From Aphanomyces cochlioides (lineage: Eukaryota; Oomycota; Saprolegniomycetes; Saprolegniales; Verrucalvaceae), in contig JAHQRK010000001.1 of the NCBI GenBank assembly GCA_019828595.1, positions 1,550,001-1,614,000 on the forward strand: a stretch of DNA of 64,000 bases, written 5' to 3'. The translations under genes were made by a program, and so were the position numbers. Of the stretch, positions 35,098 through 46,429 are shown one piece after another. Within the stretch, counting starts at the first letter, position 1, and each line of letters starts with the position of its first letter. The notes under the pieces are model-generated. The model made no database searches, was not told where the DNA came from, and saw only the letters and a list, made by a program, of their open reading frames with translations.

Positions 35098-37498
35098 CTA
35101 AGCTTCGGTTGACGGTGTGGTGGGGGCAGGGGGTGGCACGTCGTCGAAATTAGCAAAACTGGTTTCTTGTCCTTGTGCAGGTTGATCAAAGTTGGCCCAT
35201 GAGGCATCAATGGACTTGTCTGCGTCTTCCATCGACGAATCTATTGGGACCACTGGGATGGTTTCTTGCTTGGCTTGTTGCATACGATGAATAGACCGAG
35301 GGTCGAATTCAGTGAAGTCCTCTTCTTCGTCGCTACTACTACTGTCGTTGATCATGGCTGGAACATCATTGTCATTCGACAAATCGAAGTCCGTGTCGAA
35401 GTGAGATGGACCACTCTCAAGCATATCAGTGAATGATCCAATCGGTGGGTGATCAAATCGTCCAATGCCATAAGGATCGTCCTAAGTTACATGATTAATT
35501 GGTGCTCGACAAATACATCATACCACAGGATGCGAGACAACGGAACCGCCTAGGGCGTGTCGATCTTTTTCATTGTCGGCTGATATAGTAGTCTTCACCA
35601 ATTCCTCCCATTTCGCCCATAAAGGATCAGCTTCCAGGTGTTCCACAATGCTGTCCGCGTGCGTCATGTCGTTAAGAGAGCCTCGTGCCTCAATGCCCTT
35701 CACTTCTTCAGTGACGGAAATGATCATGTTGCAGATGCGCAACAAATGACCCAAGTACCCCTTCGCGTTGATTTGACCTTCCTTCTCAGCAGCCTGCATG
35801 AGAGATTAACATTGTGTTGCCATGAGAATATGACTACCGCCTTCGCCTCATAAGCGTCAATGATTCGACCGAGCAAATTAGCTTGCTTCAGCAATCCAAC
35901 TTGCAAATCTGGCCCTCCACTTTCTAAGATACCCACGACCATGCTTTCAATTTCAGCATGGAGCATGTTGATGGCATCAAACTTAAAGAACAGGTCCAAA
36001 CAAAGAGAAATAATGTCCTGGGTAGTGATAAGAATCAAATCATCAGGACGATCGACAAACCTGGGCAAGGATGACCGAATCAATTGCTCGATATTTAGCC
36101 TGCATTAACACAACGAGGAGTCCAACAAGCTTCAAGCGACGAAGACCAAGCTTTGGGACAGTTTGGTGCCGTTGGTTAACAGTGGTGCCAGCATCTTCAC
36201 GCAAAGCATCGCTGATCTACACTGTATAAGGCATTTGTCGACAACTCAGAAGTATACCTGAGGCAAACGGGCAACTGTGCTTGACACAACAACAGGGACT
36301 TCTTCCGAGCTATTGGAGCTGTAATGTGCGTTCGCATGACGAGACAGCAAAGCACTCTAGCAATTGGAATAAGAAACTATCTTCTTGGAGTTAACAACAA
36401 AACTTACCAATACTGTAAGCGAGCTGGTCATCGACGACAAGGAAGGAGTGTCAGTAGGCAGTGCCAACGAAATAATCTGTTCTACCACTTCTTTGGATTC
36501 AATATATTCAACCAGTGTCATTGAAGCTGGAGCTGGTTCATTTGACGAAGTGCGAGATCCATAGTGAATAATGTCACTCAAGATTTCCGCTGTGTGCTTG
36601 TGAACATCGCTGTCAATTGGAGTGCCATCGTCCTTTGTCGGCCGCAAGTTCTTGATCAAACAATCAACAACTCGTCGATCAGTGTGCCAAGACAACACTT
36701 TCTTCGATTGTGGCGTAGTGACGTTCAGGTCATCCTCGTCATTCGAAGAATACCAATTGTTGGAGCCATAAGGGTGTGTGAAATCCATATCGTCCAAGTA
36801 ATCTACACATATAATTAAAAGCAAGAAAGGGCGAACACTCAAACCTCCTTGATAAGGTTGCATGAGGCGCTTGAACATTTCAGCAATCGAGAATGAAATT
36901 GAGTGGGTCATAAAGACTTCCAGGAGCGTGTCTGTGTTCTTGTTTAGCAATTCGGTCATTTCTTGAGGCTTTCGGATCATCAACAACGACATGATCTACA
37001 ATTTGATCGTCAATTTGCTAGTGTTGCTCGACATGGTCACCTTTTCAAAATATCCGGCCAATCGCGAATCCAGTGGAGCTGGTTGTTTTAACAAATGGAA
37101 GAGGTCTTCAACAATAGCTCCATTCGATGCAGTCGACAGAGTTTCTGTGATGCACATGATATCGCAGCAAAGCACTTCGCACGCCATGAATGGATATCTG
37201 TCATCCGATCAACACAATGCGCATCCCGCCTTGAAAACTTACTTGATAGCTTGCATGTCGTTGTCGCCTTCTTCAGATTTCCTCGTCACGTAGTACACCA
37301 ACTTTCGTACAACTTGTTCCGTCGACAAACTGTCATTAAGTCAAATATTTCAGCGAGGGGGAAACCATCTACGTACAATTGCAACAACTTGACATTTCGC
37401 GATTTGACTTCTTGAATCAATTCATCTTCTTCCAGCACTTGTTCCAACGTAAAGTCGTCTCTGTCGAGCAAATCTGAAAGCGGACTACAACAGTTCAT
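35098..37498 (-). CDS. SAPS-domain regulatory subunit of protein phosphatase 6 (PP6R / Sit4-associated)
   Basis: A multi-exon minus-strand gene from the ATG at complement 37496-37498 ('MNCCSPLSDLLDRDDFTLEQVLEEDELIQEV' in parts). It then has the SAPS helical repeats: 'KLLQLYVDGFPLAEIFDLM', 'ILNKNTDTLLEVFMTHSISFSIAEMF' in parts, 'KRLMQPYQGG', 'SWHTDRRVVDCLIKNLRP', 'KEVVEQIISLALP' and 'GHLLRICNMIISVTEEV'. The C-terminal 110 residues are acidic and end in 'FANFDDVPPPAP', a disordered tail like that of yeast Sap proteins. These subunits direct PP6/Sit4 in cell-cycle and Golgi traffic control. The start codon is the first ATG giving the family N-terminus. Exon joins were not all checked. Confidence 0.83.
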
Positions 37499-37522
37499 GC
37501 ATGAGACTCGCAATTCGACAAC

Positions 37523-37723
37523 ATGGCATCAGGTGAAAAGCAGCGGCTCCACGACTGCAAACTCTTCGCTCATTTCGTCTACAGTATTCTCAGCACGTAC
37601 CTCGAGATATTGAAGAGCGATCCGGCCGTCGTCCACACGCTGCCGCTGTCATCGGACGCAAAAAGGGACATCCTGATCTGTTCTTTCTTGAGTTCCACAC
37701 AGCGATTTGGGTCTCTTTTTTAA
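37523..37723 (+). CDS. Possible small protein of 66 residues divergent from the SAPS gene
   Basis: A short frame from the ATG at 37523 to a stop at 37721, starting only 24 bases from the SAPS start on the other strand. It has a mixed helical composition ('LFAHFVYSILSTYLEILKSD'), with no known domain. It could be a real micro-protein gene sharing the promoter, or an unused frame in the 5' leader. Confidence 0.3.
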   Translation: MASGEKQRLHDCKLFAHFVYSILSTYLEILKSDPAVVHTLPLSSDAKRDILICSFLSSTQRFGSLF

Positions 37724-37886
37724 TGACTGTATAAGGAACCTCCTCTACAATTCTCATCCACTAGTCATGAATAATATTACGAATCTAATTTTTATTATCA
37801 ATGTATGCCACAAATTTGGGAAAGTCGCAGGTGGAGAATTTCATTGAAACCACGAAGTAATTTTTATGCGGCAAATAAAATATTTA

Positions 37887-39234
37887 TTACAAACTCCCGA
37901 ATGTTTGGTGGAGAAACGTCCTGATGAAGCCCGCATAGGTCCTTGAAACGGTCTCGGCGCCGCAGGATGTCATGTCCAACAGGCGACTCCGTCGTTTGTG
38001 GACGTGGAGACAAAGAACTGCGTGGTGTATTGGATTGTATGCTATCACTGAGCTATGCGCGCGACACTTTGCGTTTGCATCGATGGATAGCACGATGGAC
38101 GACTCGACAACACTTCGCACCCACATAGGATGGCATGCACGCAACTTTTCCCGAGAGAACATAGTGATGTAGTCCAATGGAGCTTCCTCTGCAGGAGACT
38201 GTAGATCGAGGGCACAACGATTTACATTAAATTACGTACTACAACATGGATCGGGATTGCTTACAGGAGAGAGTTGATCGACATCACGGAAGAAGAAGAA
38301 ACCCAAGCCAATTCCACTGACGGCCGCAATGAAGAAGCCCGTTTCATAGCTCATAACCACCAGCATGATGAAATATGCTAGCGTCATTACGCCCATGTAA
38401 GACGTTGCGAGTACTGCTTTGGACCAAAACGGCAATGAGGGCGTTCGTATTTGGATGGGCGGCAATAGCTTTGCGTCAAGTGAGCCTTCATCGACGTCGT
38501 GAGTTGTTGTATGAGCCCTTTGAAGGAGGCGTTGATGAAGTTTCTCTTGCCATTCGATCCAATATTCGAGTGCGACCCCCATAAGCAAAATGCCAATCAA
38601 GCTCAATATGTACTTGGCCTCCGAGTTCAATACCCACGAGTGGAATAGCAATCGAGGGCAAACGCCATGTACAGCCGACTCGAAGCCATCGTACATAGTC
38701 GTTGCGCCCTGGCAAAAGACACTTGTATCGTTTTCAGGGCTGTAGATGAAGAAATCAGACTGCATAGTTAGTTCATCAACGAGTAATACGACAGCGTACC
38801 GGATTCGTCATGATCTCATTTGCATGGTGCTCCGAGCATGCAAACACCTTTTGGTTACCATGGGGTCCCCACGACACGGCATGAGTCATGTGGGTATCTT
38901 GACACACTGGACATTGCACGGTTGAATTCTCGTACGGCTCAGGCAGCGCCGCGATCGCCGACACGGTCCGTACAAACTCTTTCTACGCTTCCAAGGTGAG
39001 TTTGATTTAAGAAGTAAGGCCGACGGGATTCGTGATGAGTTGATTCAGATGTCCTGCCATCTCGCACGCATAAAGACTTTGGCTGCCTCGAAGGAGCTGT
39101 TTTGGAGATGCTTGGACCACCATATTGCATATGGGGCAGTACGTCTCGCTGAGATCTTGTCCTGAATGTGATCTTACGACGCAGAAGGACGTAGTGAAGA
39201 CGAGAAGAAGCAGAAAGGCGGCAGCGGCGCGCAT
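37887..39234 (-). CDS. Ctr-family copper transporter with a doubled Cys-rich N-terminal domain
   Basis: Four exons: 39234-39025, 38982-38800, 38759-38265 and 38198-37887, giving 399 residues. A signal peptide (residues 1-21, 'FLLLLVFTTSFCVV') is followed by two related units: 'CPICNMVV...LYACEMAGHLNQLITNP' and 'CPVCQDTHM...FACSEHHANEIMTNP'. Each has C-P-x-C, a distant A-C, and each ends in TNP; they resemble short TRASH-like metal-binding folds. The Ctr core has three membrane spans (from 'AKYILSLIGILLMGVALEYWI', 'LAYFIMLVVMSYE' and 'FFIAAVSGIGLGFFFF', in parts), with the M-x3-M of the second span ('MLVVM'). The His/Cys-rich C-terminus may be a cytosolic copper site. Import of Cu(I) across the plasma or a vacuolar membrane is expected. 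Confidence 0.8.
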
Positions 39235-39582
39235 TCTCCTTTGATTATCGGCTCCGCTTCAACGACAATTTTAATTTTGATGTTATTGTCGATTTCATTC
39301 TAAATTGTGAGAGGGGGTCTCAAATGTATCGATTTTTCAAATCGATCTGCAAATCGATCAGCCAATCAGAATCGAGTATTTACCAAGTTCACGCAAAACA
39401 CACCTATACACACGTGAATTTTATTTGGCCAATTTAATGTACTTTTCATTTATACATGGCTTCAGTATGATGGAATCGATTTGGAAATGAACTCAATTTT
39501 GGTAGAAAAATACAAATTTGGGTGAAAAAGACAATAATTTCTGTTCGAAAATAAAGAAAGATCTTTTTCATGAAGTGATCTT
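39235..39582. other. Spacer between the Ctr and MORN genes
   Basis: 348 bases without a supported gene, between the start of the Ctr gene and the stop of the MORN gene. It is rich in words of the type AAATCGAT and CCAATCAGAATCGA, like those in the spacer 9017-10041. Confidence 0.4.
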
Positions 39583-40232
39583 CAGCGAAGGGTGAGGAAG
39601 GCGCGGCCATTGTCGAATTTGCCATTGAAGAAGGTGCCTTTCCACTCGACGCCGTCCTTGTCCTTGTAGCATCCGTTGCCGTGCATTCTATTGCCGAAGG
39701 AGAGGAAAAGAGCATTAAAACCACTGCGATGTATGAGACCTTACTTGCTATTGACCCATTCGCCAGTATACGTTGCGCCATCGCTCCATCGGTACTCGCC
39801 GTGGCCTGAGAACATGTTGTTTTGAAATTCACCCTAGGGAAGTACAATGTATGATGTGATGGAAGAACGACTTGAGTACCTCGAACGAAGCGCCAGAAGC
39901 AAACGAGTATATTCCTGTGAATGTCCGCAGTCATCATCAAGTTGAAAGCACCATCACTACCTTTGCCCTGCATCTGGTCTTGACTCCATTCTCCGGTGTA
40001 CTTTTCAGGACCGTTGATCAACGTGCCTTTGCCGTGCCGCATTATTACTTGGTTGAAGCTCTGATAGTCGCCATCTAGAAGTATGGGACGTCAACATCCT
40101 CTGACTTGGACGGTTGCTTTTACCGTATTGACTACCATCGACGAAGTGAAAGACACCAGATCCTTGCACTTCCGGTGGCACTTCTTGTGCGTTGTTCTCC
40201 TCAGGCGTGTCGGCCGAGGCTGCCTTTGGCAT
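39583..40232 (-). CDS. MORN-repeat protein
   Basis: A five-exon minus-strand gene. The start is the ATG at complement 40230-40232 ('MPKAASADTPEENNAQEV'); exons are joined at 'GSQY-DGDYQSF', 'MQGK-GIYSFASG', 'SFE-GEFQNNM' and 'NSK-RMHGNGCYKD'. MORN repeats of about 23 residues: 'FVDGSQYDGDYQ', 'KGTLINGPEKYTGEWSQDQM' , 'YSFASGASFEGEFQNNMFSG', 'YRWSDGATYTGEWVNSK' and 'YKDKDGVEWKGTFFNGKF'. Such short MORN proteins are common in ciliates and flagellates, acting in the flagellum or basal body or as membrane linkers. It is divergent from the LRR gene, with 64 bases between starts. Confidence 0.8.
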
Positions 40233-40296
40233 CTCTTCGTCAATTATTGAAACTGCTAGCGTTACAAGAAACTTCCACTTGTCTCGTCGCGACAAC

Positions 40297-41531
40297 ATGA
40301 GCGATGAGGTAGGCAGTCGTCCTCCTGGAGGATCTCTCATCATAATATGCCCAGGAGATTGGTCAAACAGCACTTCTTCTGCCTGGAAACACAGTCAAGC
40401 ATTTTGGAAGCCGTCTGTCGAACCTGGAAGCTACGCTTCTGTGCAACTCAATGATTGTCGCTGAAGTCACGGACCTGTACACGATTGATTTTCAGTATAA
40501 TCACGTCGGTGAGCTTGATGACGAGGACGGCGAATCCCATTTGAATGCAGCTCGTGCGATTGCCAAGCTCTTCTTGGTATGTTCTGCTGCATTCCTGTCG
40601 CTCTGAGAGACATTTGTCTCGGTTAGAATGTCGATGGATATGTGTGTGCGCTTCGCAGTGTCAATCTAGCCGGCAATACCCTCAACGACGACTGTGTTCG
40701 TATCCTCTGCACGTCACTCACCCAAAACAACACAATAACATCGCTGAATTTACGTCGAAACCCACTGGGGAACGAAGGCGGTATGGAAATTGCCCGCATG
40801 CTCGAGATGAACACCACGCTTCAATCCTTGGACATCGGCGACACTGAACTTGGGCATGGCAGCCTTGTAGCAATTGCTGTCGCTCTTCATCGCAATCCAG
40901 CGCTCAAGAGTATCAATTTGGACAATCCTGTCCTGCTTACTTTAGAGGTGACCCACTCTGACATTTCTCGGATCCTCATGCACTGCAGTAGGAGGAAGCC
41001 TTGCAACATCTTGCCAAGATGCTCCAAGCCAATGCTATTCTGCAGCACATAAGTCTCCGCAAGCACCGCATAACAGACGTCGGCGCTCAAGTCTTAGCTG
41101 AGCGCCTGCTGGATAACAAGACGCTTACCAGCCTCCACCTCGGCGCGAATACAATTGGAGGATGCGGTGCAGAAGCTCTGGCTGCACTTCTCCTCAGCGA
41201 CTCTGGCATCATTGAGCTCGACTTATCAGCGAATCGAATTGGAAACGACGGTGCTCGGGCATTTGAGACCGTCATGAGTGTCACCAAGCGTCTTGAAGTG
41301 CTTAGCCTGGGTCAGAACAGTATCGAAGACGAGGGTCTCGCTCGGATCGCAAATGGCGCGGTGAGGAATCAATCTCTGAAGAAGATTTTGGTTTGGGGCA
41401 ATGAATTTGGCGACGAAGCGCCGCGGAGCTTTTTCGAATTGGTACAGCAACGCCCTCACGACTTGCATCTCGACGTCCAGCCGTACGAAGTCGACGGAAC
41501 CATCATGGTGGCGTATAAAGCATCGACGTAA
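40297..41531 (+). CDS. Leucine-rich repeat protein of the ribonuclease-inhibitor type, LRRC34-like
   Basis: Four exons: 40297-40308 (only MSDE), 40355-40576, 40627-40947 and 40992-41531, giving 364 residues. The first exon was found because the second opens in frame with 'EIGQTALLLPGN' and no ATG. About nine RI-type LRRs follow, for example 'LRSVNLAGNTLNDDCVRIL', 'ITSLNLRRNPLGNEGGMEI', 'LTSLHLGANTIGGCGAEAL' and 'LEVLSLGQNSIEDEGLARI'. The C-terminus 'LDVQPYEVDGTIMVAYKAS' and the repeat count resemble LRRC34 (a germ-cell/ciliary protein in animals), which I propose with limited certainty. It is divergent from the MORN gene and 41 bases ahead of the NHL gene. Confidence 0.75.
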
Positions 41532-41572
41532 CTGAAAGCAATGTTTATTTTAAGACTTGGACGTCTGGCAGC

Positions 41573-43251
41573 ATGAAGCCAACCGCAGCTCTTGCGCTGT
41601 CGGCATATCTCCATGCCAAAGCGTCGCACCCGCTGCAGTCAGCCTACCTTGGCCGCGACTACAGCAAAGTTTATTCCGAGACACAGCATGCTCTCTCCAA
41701 GACGGCAACACGGGAGAAAAAAGCACTTGGTGGCATATGCGTCAATCCTCTCAACAACACGCTTCTCGTCTGCGACGTCATCCATGCTTGTATCCGCGTG
41801 CTTGACATCACATCACTTGCATTGCAACACACAATTGGCAGCAAAGGAACTCATCCTGGTAAATTCCTCGAGCCAAGATGCATTGCGATCCACTCCACTG
41901 GCACGATAGCCGTCTCGGATACCAAGGTGAACCGCATCCAAGCCTTCTCGATGCACCATTCTCTGCTGTCGCATTTTGGCCAGACTGGGTCCAATCGAGG
42001 GCAATATCAAGAAATCATGGGCCTTGCATTCTTGCGGGATGGCCACTTGGTCGTAGCGGACAGCGGCAACCACAGAATCGTCATTGTGACTACATCAGGT
42101 CACGTCGTGGCAATTATCGGCTCGCAGGGCAGTTTGCCGGGAGAATTTCAGGTAAGATTTCAATCTCGTCAAGGCAGCGCTGACTCACTCCTTGAGGCAG
42201 ACTCCTGTTGCTGTGGCAGTTCACCCAAGAGGGAACTTCTACGTTTGCGACTACGGCAACCACCGTGTGCAAGTCTTCAAGGAAGATAAATTGACCTTCA
42301 GGACGCTCTGGGGCGATGAGAGGAGCATGACGAATCCGACAAGCATTGCAATTGTCGACTTCACTGCTCTCGATAGTGACATCGTGGTCAGCGATATCTC
42401 GCACGTATTTGTCTTCTCTTATGTCGGCTTTCTCTCCCATGTACTCGCCGTCACGGACGTGTATGGAGTCTGCGTCCACCGCCAGGAGATTTACTTTGCC
42501 CAGAGCCCCAACTTTGTCCATCGTTGCTCCCCATATCGGTTTTCTCATGCACTCGCTACCCGACTGATGCTGTATCATAGGCTCTTGCCTGCCGGACGCA
42601 ACATGGTTAGAATTCCCACGTCAGTCTTTTATGAAGTAATGAGCTTCCTCAAGTATGTTGATGCCAAAACACTTCGCCAAGTCAACAAGTACCATCGAGC
42701 TCAACCATGTGTGTCTCAAAAGCCGTAGATTTTACCATTCCGTGTGCAAATCTCTTCGGAATGCTTGGGAGCTTCATCCACTCCAATCTGGCCAACCTGC
42801 AGTCATTCGATACGGAAAGATTGTCGAGCCGTCGACTGGACTGGTGGCTGTCCATGATTTATACTCGAAATGGGGCGAGCTAGCTCATGCCAAGTACGAA
42901 CCACACGACGAGGAGGATGGTCTCGACTTTGGTTCGACATTTGACGGCGCTATCTGCGAATACTTTGGCCCAACGTTTTGGTTTCAGCACCATGAAATCC
43001 TTCGACGCGTGTTTGACCACCATGCCCAACGAAATAAGCTGTACCGCGAGGGGTTTGTCCAGCTCGTCACAAATATTGTTGAAGTCCAAGCCCATCTTCT
43101 CGAGTGGAATCAATGCCCGGCATTCACATCTACAAAGGGTGAACTGGTGCCGCCGAAGCGATTTGGCAACACAAATCGGCTGGAACTACTTGAACAGACA
43201 CAGACATTCCAGCTTGATAAGTTGATGTTAAAACTGAAGCGATTGGTGTAG
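41573..43251 (+). CDS. NHL-repeat protein with a C-terminal F-box-like region
   Basis: Three exons, 41573-42151, 42201-42688 and 42729-43251, giving 529 residues. The first 290 residues form an NHL/six-bladed beta-propeller: 'GGICVNPLNNTLLVCD', 'EPRCIAIHSTGTIAVSDT', 'GLAFLRDGHLVVADSGNHRIVI' and 'AVAVHPRGNFYVCDYGNHRVQVF', each with the typical D-x-x-N-x-R-I-x-V/x-F turn. Then 'RIPTSVFYEVMSFLKYVDAKTLRQVNKFYHSV' (in parts) reads as an F-box, and the last exon is unrecognised. If the F-box is real, it would be the adaptor of an SCF ubiquitin ligase with an NHL substrate-binding propeller. Its 3' end overlaps the next minus-strand gene by 24 bases. Confidence 0.7.
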
Positions 43252-44323
43252 ACAGTCGCGTGTTTCAAAGTCGGACGGGCGGATCACACTTCCGGTGAAA
43301 ATGACAGAGTCGCTGGATCCACAAGGTCTAATTGTCCACTGGGTTTGCGGAGTGCTTGGTGGTGGTATGGCGGTACGTGCTGCAGCATTATTGATTACCA
43401 ACTTGTAGAAGTTCACAGAGAGCCGTACTAGAAGTGACATGGTATACATCAAGCATTTGCACTTACGTGTCGTTGGCTCGTCATTAATAGCTCCATCTAG
43501 TTCTTCGTTCACCGGGATGTCAGAATGGAACGACATGTTATTCACTGCAAAATAGAGAGAAGCAGATTCCACGAAAATTGAAAATACGCAGGCATTTTGG
43601 AGCTCGAGAGGGGCCTAGAGTCAGTGAAATGGAATATCTTGGCTAGCGTACAAGCACGAGATGGGGTTGACATGGTATTGGATGCCATACTTGAACATCC
43701 TGAAAAATGCACTCTGCGACTGTGACAGCAACAAATTAATTCAGCTCAATGCAGATCCGATGTCGCGGGGATGCCTTACGTCTATCTGCACGAAGTGAAC
43801 CGCAGAAGGTCTAGAGCGCTATTAATCACCATGAAGAGATATTTGTCAACCTCAGATAGAATCATTCGGTTGACGTGGGATTTCGGCTTCATTAAAACTT
43901 TGCAAGTTAGGCATGTCCACACAGTTGACTGCAACGTTCGCCACTAGGTATACTTGTTAGCGCGATTCTTCCATTGTATAGATTCACCGACATAAAGATC
44001 ATACTCATGTACCAAGCCTTGGAATTCATCCATAAATATGTCCATATCGAATGAGATTTCCGTCATTTTCAAGCTGTATTCCTCGCGCTTGTTCGTGCGC
44101 TTTGTGGAGTTATGTTGTCTTGAATGTTTCAGTCTCCTCTCGAGTTGATCATACACAGTCTGGAGATATATCGCAGTCGTTGGAAAATCAAGTTGAGCTG
44201 CTCTTAAGACCCGTTGGATGCATCGAGAGTACGCTTTCTGGACGAGAAATAGCTCACGAAACTATACAATCCCATCATTATCGTTCGCATGGCAAGTCTC
44301 TACCTCTTTCTCCTGCGTCGTCA
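43228..44323 (-). CDS. Unrecognised minus-strand gene with short introns
   Basis: The best start is the ATG at complement 44321-44323 ('MTTQEKE'), followed over a 42-base intron by 'FRELFLVQKAYSRCIQRVLRAAQLDF' in parts and a helical stretch to 'WKNRANK' (about 43970). Later pieces include 'FFRMFKYGIQYHVNPISC', 'APLELQNACVFSIFVESASLYFAVNNMSFHSD' in parts and a C-terminus ending 'RDCLHQSLQF' at 43228. The exon order in 43600-43960 is uncertain. No family is recognised. The region just upstream is a dispersed AT-rich repeat. Confidence 0.4.
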
Positions 44324-44337
44324 TGGCAGAAATTGAA

Positions 44338-44520
44338 TGTTTCGAACATGTTTTCAAACATTCAAAACGTTTGAAATTACACTATTTAATGGTCACTATT
44401 GAGGTCAATATAAGAAAATGTTTGCGTAAACTTTAAGTAGTGTAAGCGTCAATTAATTGAAACATTTTCAAAACATATCAAATTTCCAGTTTTGGACCAA
44501 AACGACAATATTGTTCCAAT
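44338..44520. repeat. Dispersed AT-rich repeat, copy 1
   Basis: It shares word order with copies 2 and 3: ATGTTTTCAAACATT, AAAACGTTTGAAATTACACTATTTAA, then AAATAGTG/AAGTAGTGTAAGCGTCAATTAATTGAAACATTTTCA, ending GTTTTGGACCAAAACGACAATAT. It has palindromic features, including ACACTATTTAA facing TTAAATAGTGTA. It is probably a small non-autonomous element. It sits between two minus-strand coding blocks. Confidence 0.7.
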
Positions 44521-45256
44521 TATTTTCCTTTGCAAAATATATTTTTCTGGTCCAACAATAGTCAGATGGACAGCACCAGATGATGTGATGGACTGTGGTT
44601 TGACGAATTGACCCACCAGAAAGACTGTCGCCACCTCTTCACGACTGCAATTCTTCTCTTCATCAATCCACAGATCAGCAACATTTGAGCCTTTGTAGTT
44701 CCCATGGCAGTCGAGCGTCTCGATACTGATAGATCTCCCTCGATTTGCCAGAGGTCTTGATTTAAAATGGTTGATGCAAGCTGCGGCTTTTCCTAGATCA
44801 TCGCTGTTTGCAATGAAATATCAACCTCTGTCACTCATTCATGCTGAGAACCAAGCGCTTTACTGAGAGCATGCACCTCTTCTACACGTTCAAGCGATGA
44901 CGTTCCCGCTTGTATCAAGATTTGCAATGTTGAATCAACAGTTCCGATGCTATGAAGCATTGGAGAAATGTGGTCAAAATCGTTCCCTGTAATTTCAATG
45001 GCGTCTATTGCAGAAGAGGAACCCAAGACAACCGGGGTGTCCCTCTCGGTGTTCTTGCCCAGACGAGAATTTCCCTGGCTCAGCTCGCCGCATTGTCGAC
45101 AGTCAGACCAGTTTGAAAGGCGGCAATGGACAGTACTTTAGTTCTTCCGCCACCACGTGGTTCAAAGAGTCTTTCTCCCTGAGGATAGATGTGGCCGCGA
45201 AGATCTGGTCTGGCGTTGCCAATTGAAGGACAAAGAGCTATGACGAAGAAGACCAT
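44450..45256 (-). CDS. Unrecognised gene with an N-terminal signal peptide
   Basis: A minus-strand ATG at complement 45254-45256 opens 'MVFFVIALCPSIGNA', a good signal peptide. Next comes 'RPDLRGHIYPQGERLFEPRGGGRTK', read in parts. After a likely intron near 45060-45100 comes 'VVLGSSSAIDAIEITGND' to 'ALGSQHE', and after another 'SIETLDCHGNYKGSNVADLWIDEE' in parts and 'EVATVFLVGQFVKPQSI'. The reading then runs into the dispersed repeat at 44520. A secreted or membrane-anchored protein is inferred. The gene may be truncated by the repeat or may continue beyond it into the next block. No family is recognised. Confidence 0.4.
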
Positions 45257-45839
45257 GTGAAATGGTTTTCTTTCGCATAACGTTATTGTACCATCCCAAA
45301 CACATGATGAGTAAAGCCCACGTTATGGAAGCACACTGTTCTCCTTGATATCATGGTCGTGGATAAGCCTGGAGCCCTTCTAGCTGTTTCACCCAAGGAC
45401 TTGGCACACTCAAGGCACGAAGTGTGGGCACAATATCCACGAAGGAGTGAAAGGACCACGTCGCGCTTTGTCCATCTCGATATGTACCACTACTCGGGTG
45501 TTCATGCCGTCGTGTGCCGAAGAAGTGCTTGCTTAATGTTCTGGATGCGGTGTTTGGACAACCTAATCTGCTTAATGCGCACGCGCCCGTGGCCATTGAT
45601 TTTCCACAGTCACCTTGATGATATACACGCTACTGTACTCTCCACACCCAAAGTATTACACGGACATACAGCGGTGGTCAACATCGAATTTTCAAATCCA
45701 TGTCGGTATCTCGAGCGTTCTCATCATCATTCATGGCATCGACATCGCCAAGAAGCTTGAATACGATCCACTGCACTACTGTACTGTAGTTGTCCGGAAA
45801 TTACACGACAACTGGTTCGCATCTTATAGAGCGACAGAC

Positions 45840-46360
45840 CTGATAAAATGTTGATTTGTCTTCTCCACGGAAGCTCCCTCGGGGCGGTGTACCACGATGC
45901 GGGTGATATTGGTCAGGGAAATCCACCGCCGGGCAATGCTTAATCGGACCAGACAAGCCTTAAAAACCTGGTCACGAAAGAGTTGGAGAAATGATATCGC
46001 CATGGTGGCCGGATTGTCCTGCAGCTGCTGGGAAAGCCAGAATAGACCGAACAATTGCGATTAACTACGTGTGACGTACCCAAGGATAGTCCTGCGGCCC
46101 ATCTCAACGAGCTACAGAGCTTGATGCCTGAGTATTCGTTCTTCCCACGCTCTTCGGAGCCTTTTTGTACCACAACTTGTTGATCTTTGCATGCAAAATG
46201 ATCTCGAAATCTGGTCCATGCAACGCTTCCTCCATGGGAACAACCTTCCTATGTGCGTCGCCATTGATGCTAGCGACCATCGACGTTGAAGTATGCTCCA
46301 CGGCCAGTTGGACAATGTTCAAGCGTCGGATGTGTCACTCCATCCGCATGTTCATCTGAG
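45840..46360 (-). pseudogene. Unrecognised coding fragments on the minus strand
   Basis: Open stretches such as 'NIVQLAVEHTSTSMVASINGDAHRK' (in parts, near 46310) and 'VFKACLVRLSIARRWISLTNI' (near 45930) look protein-like but are in different frames with no clear splice sites between them. They may be remnants of a gene or exons of one I could not assemble. The region 45257-45840 has no better candidate on either strand. Confidence 0.25.
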
Positions 46361-46429
46361 TCGTAGGCTTCAAGTGGCCAAGTTCTCTCAACCACAGGCC
46401 ACAAACTTGTTCACAAAGCAATTTGCCCG

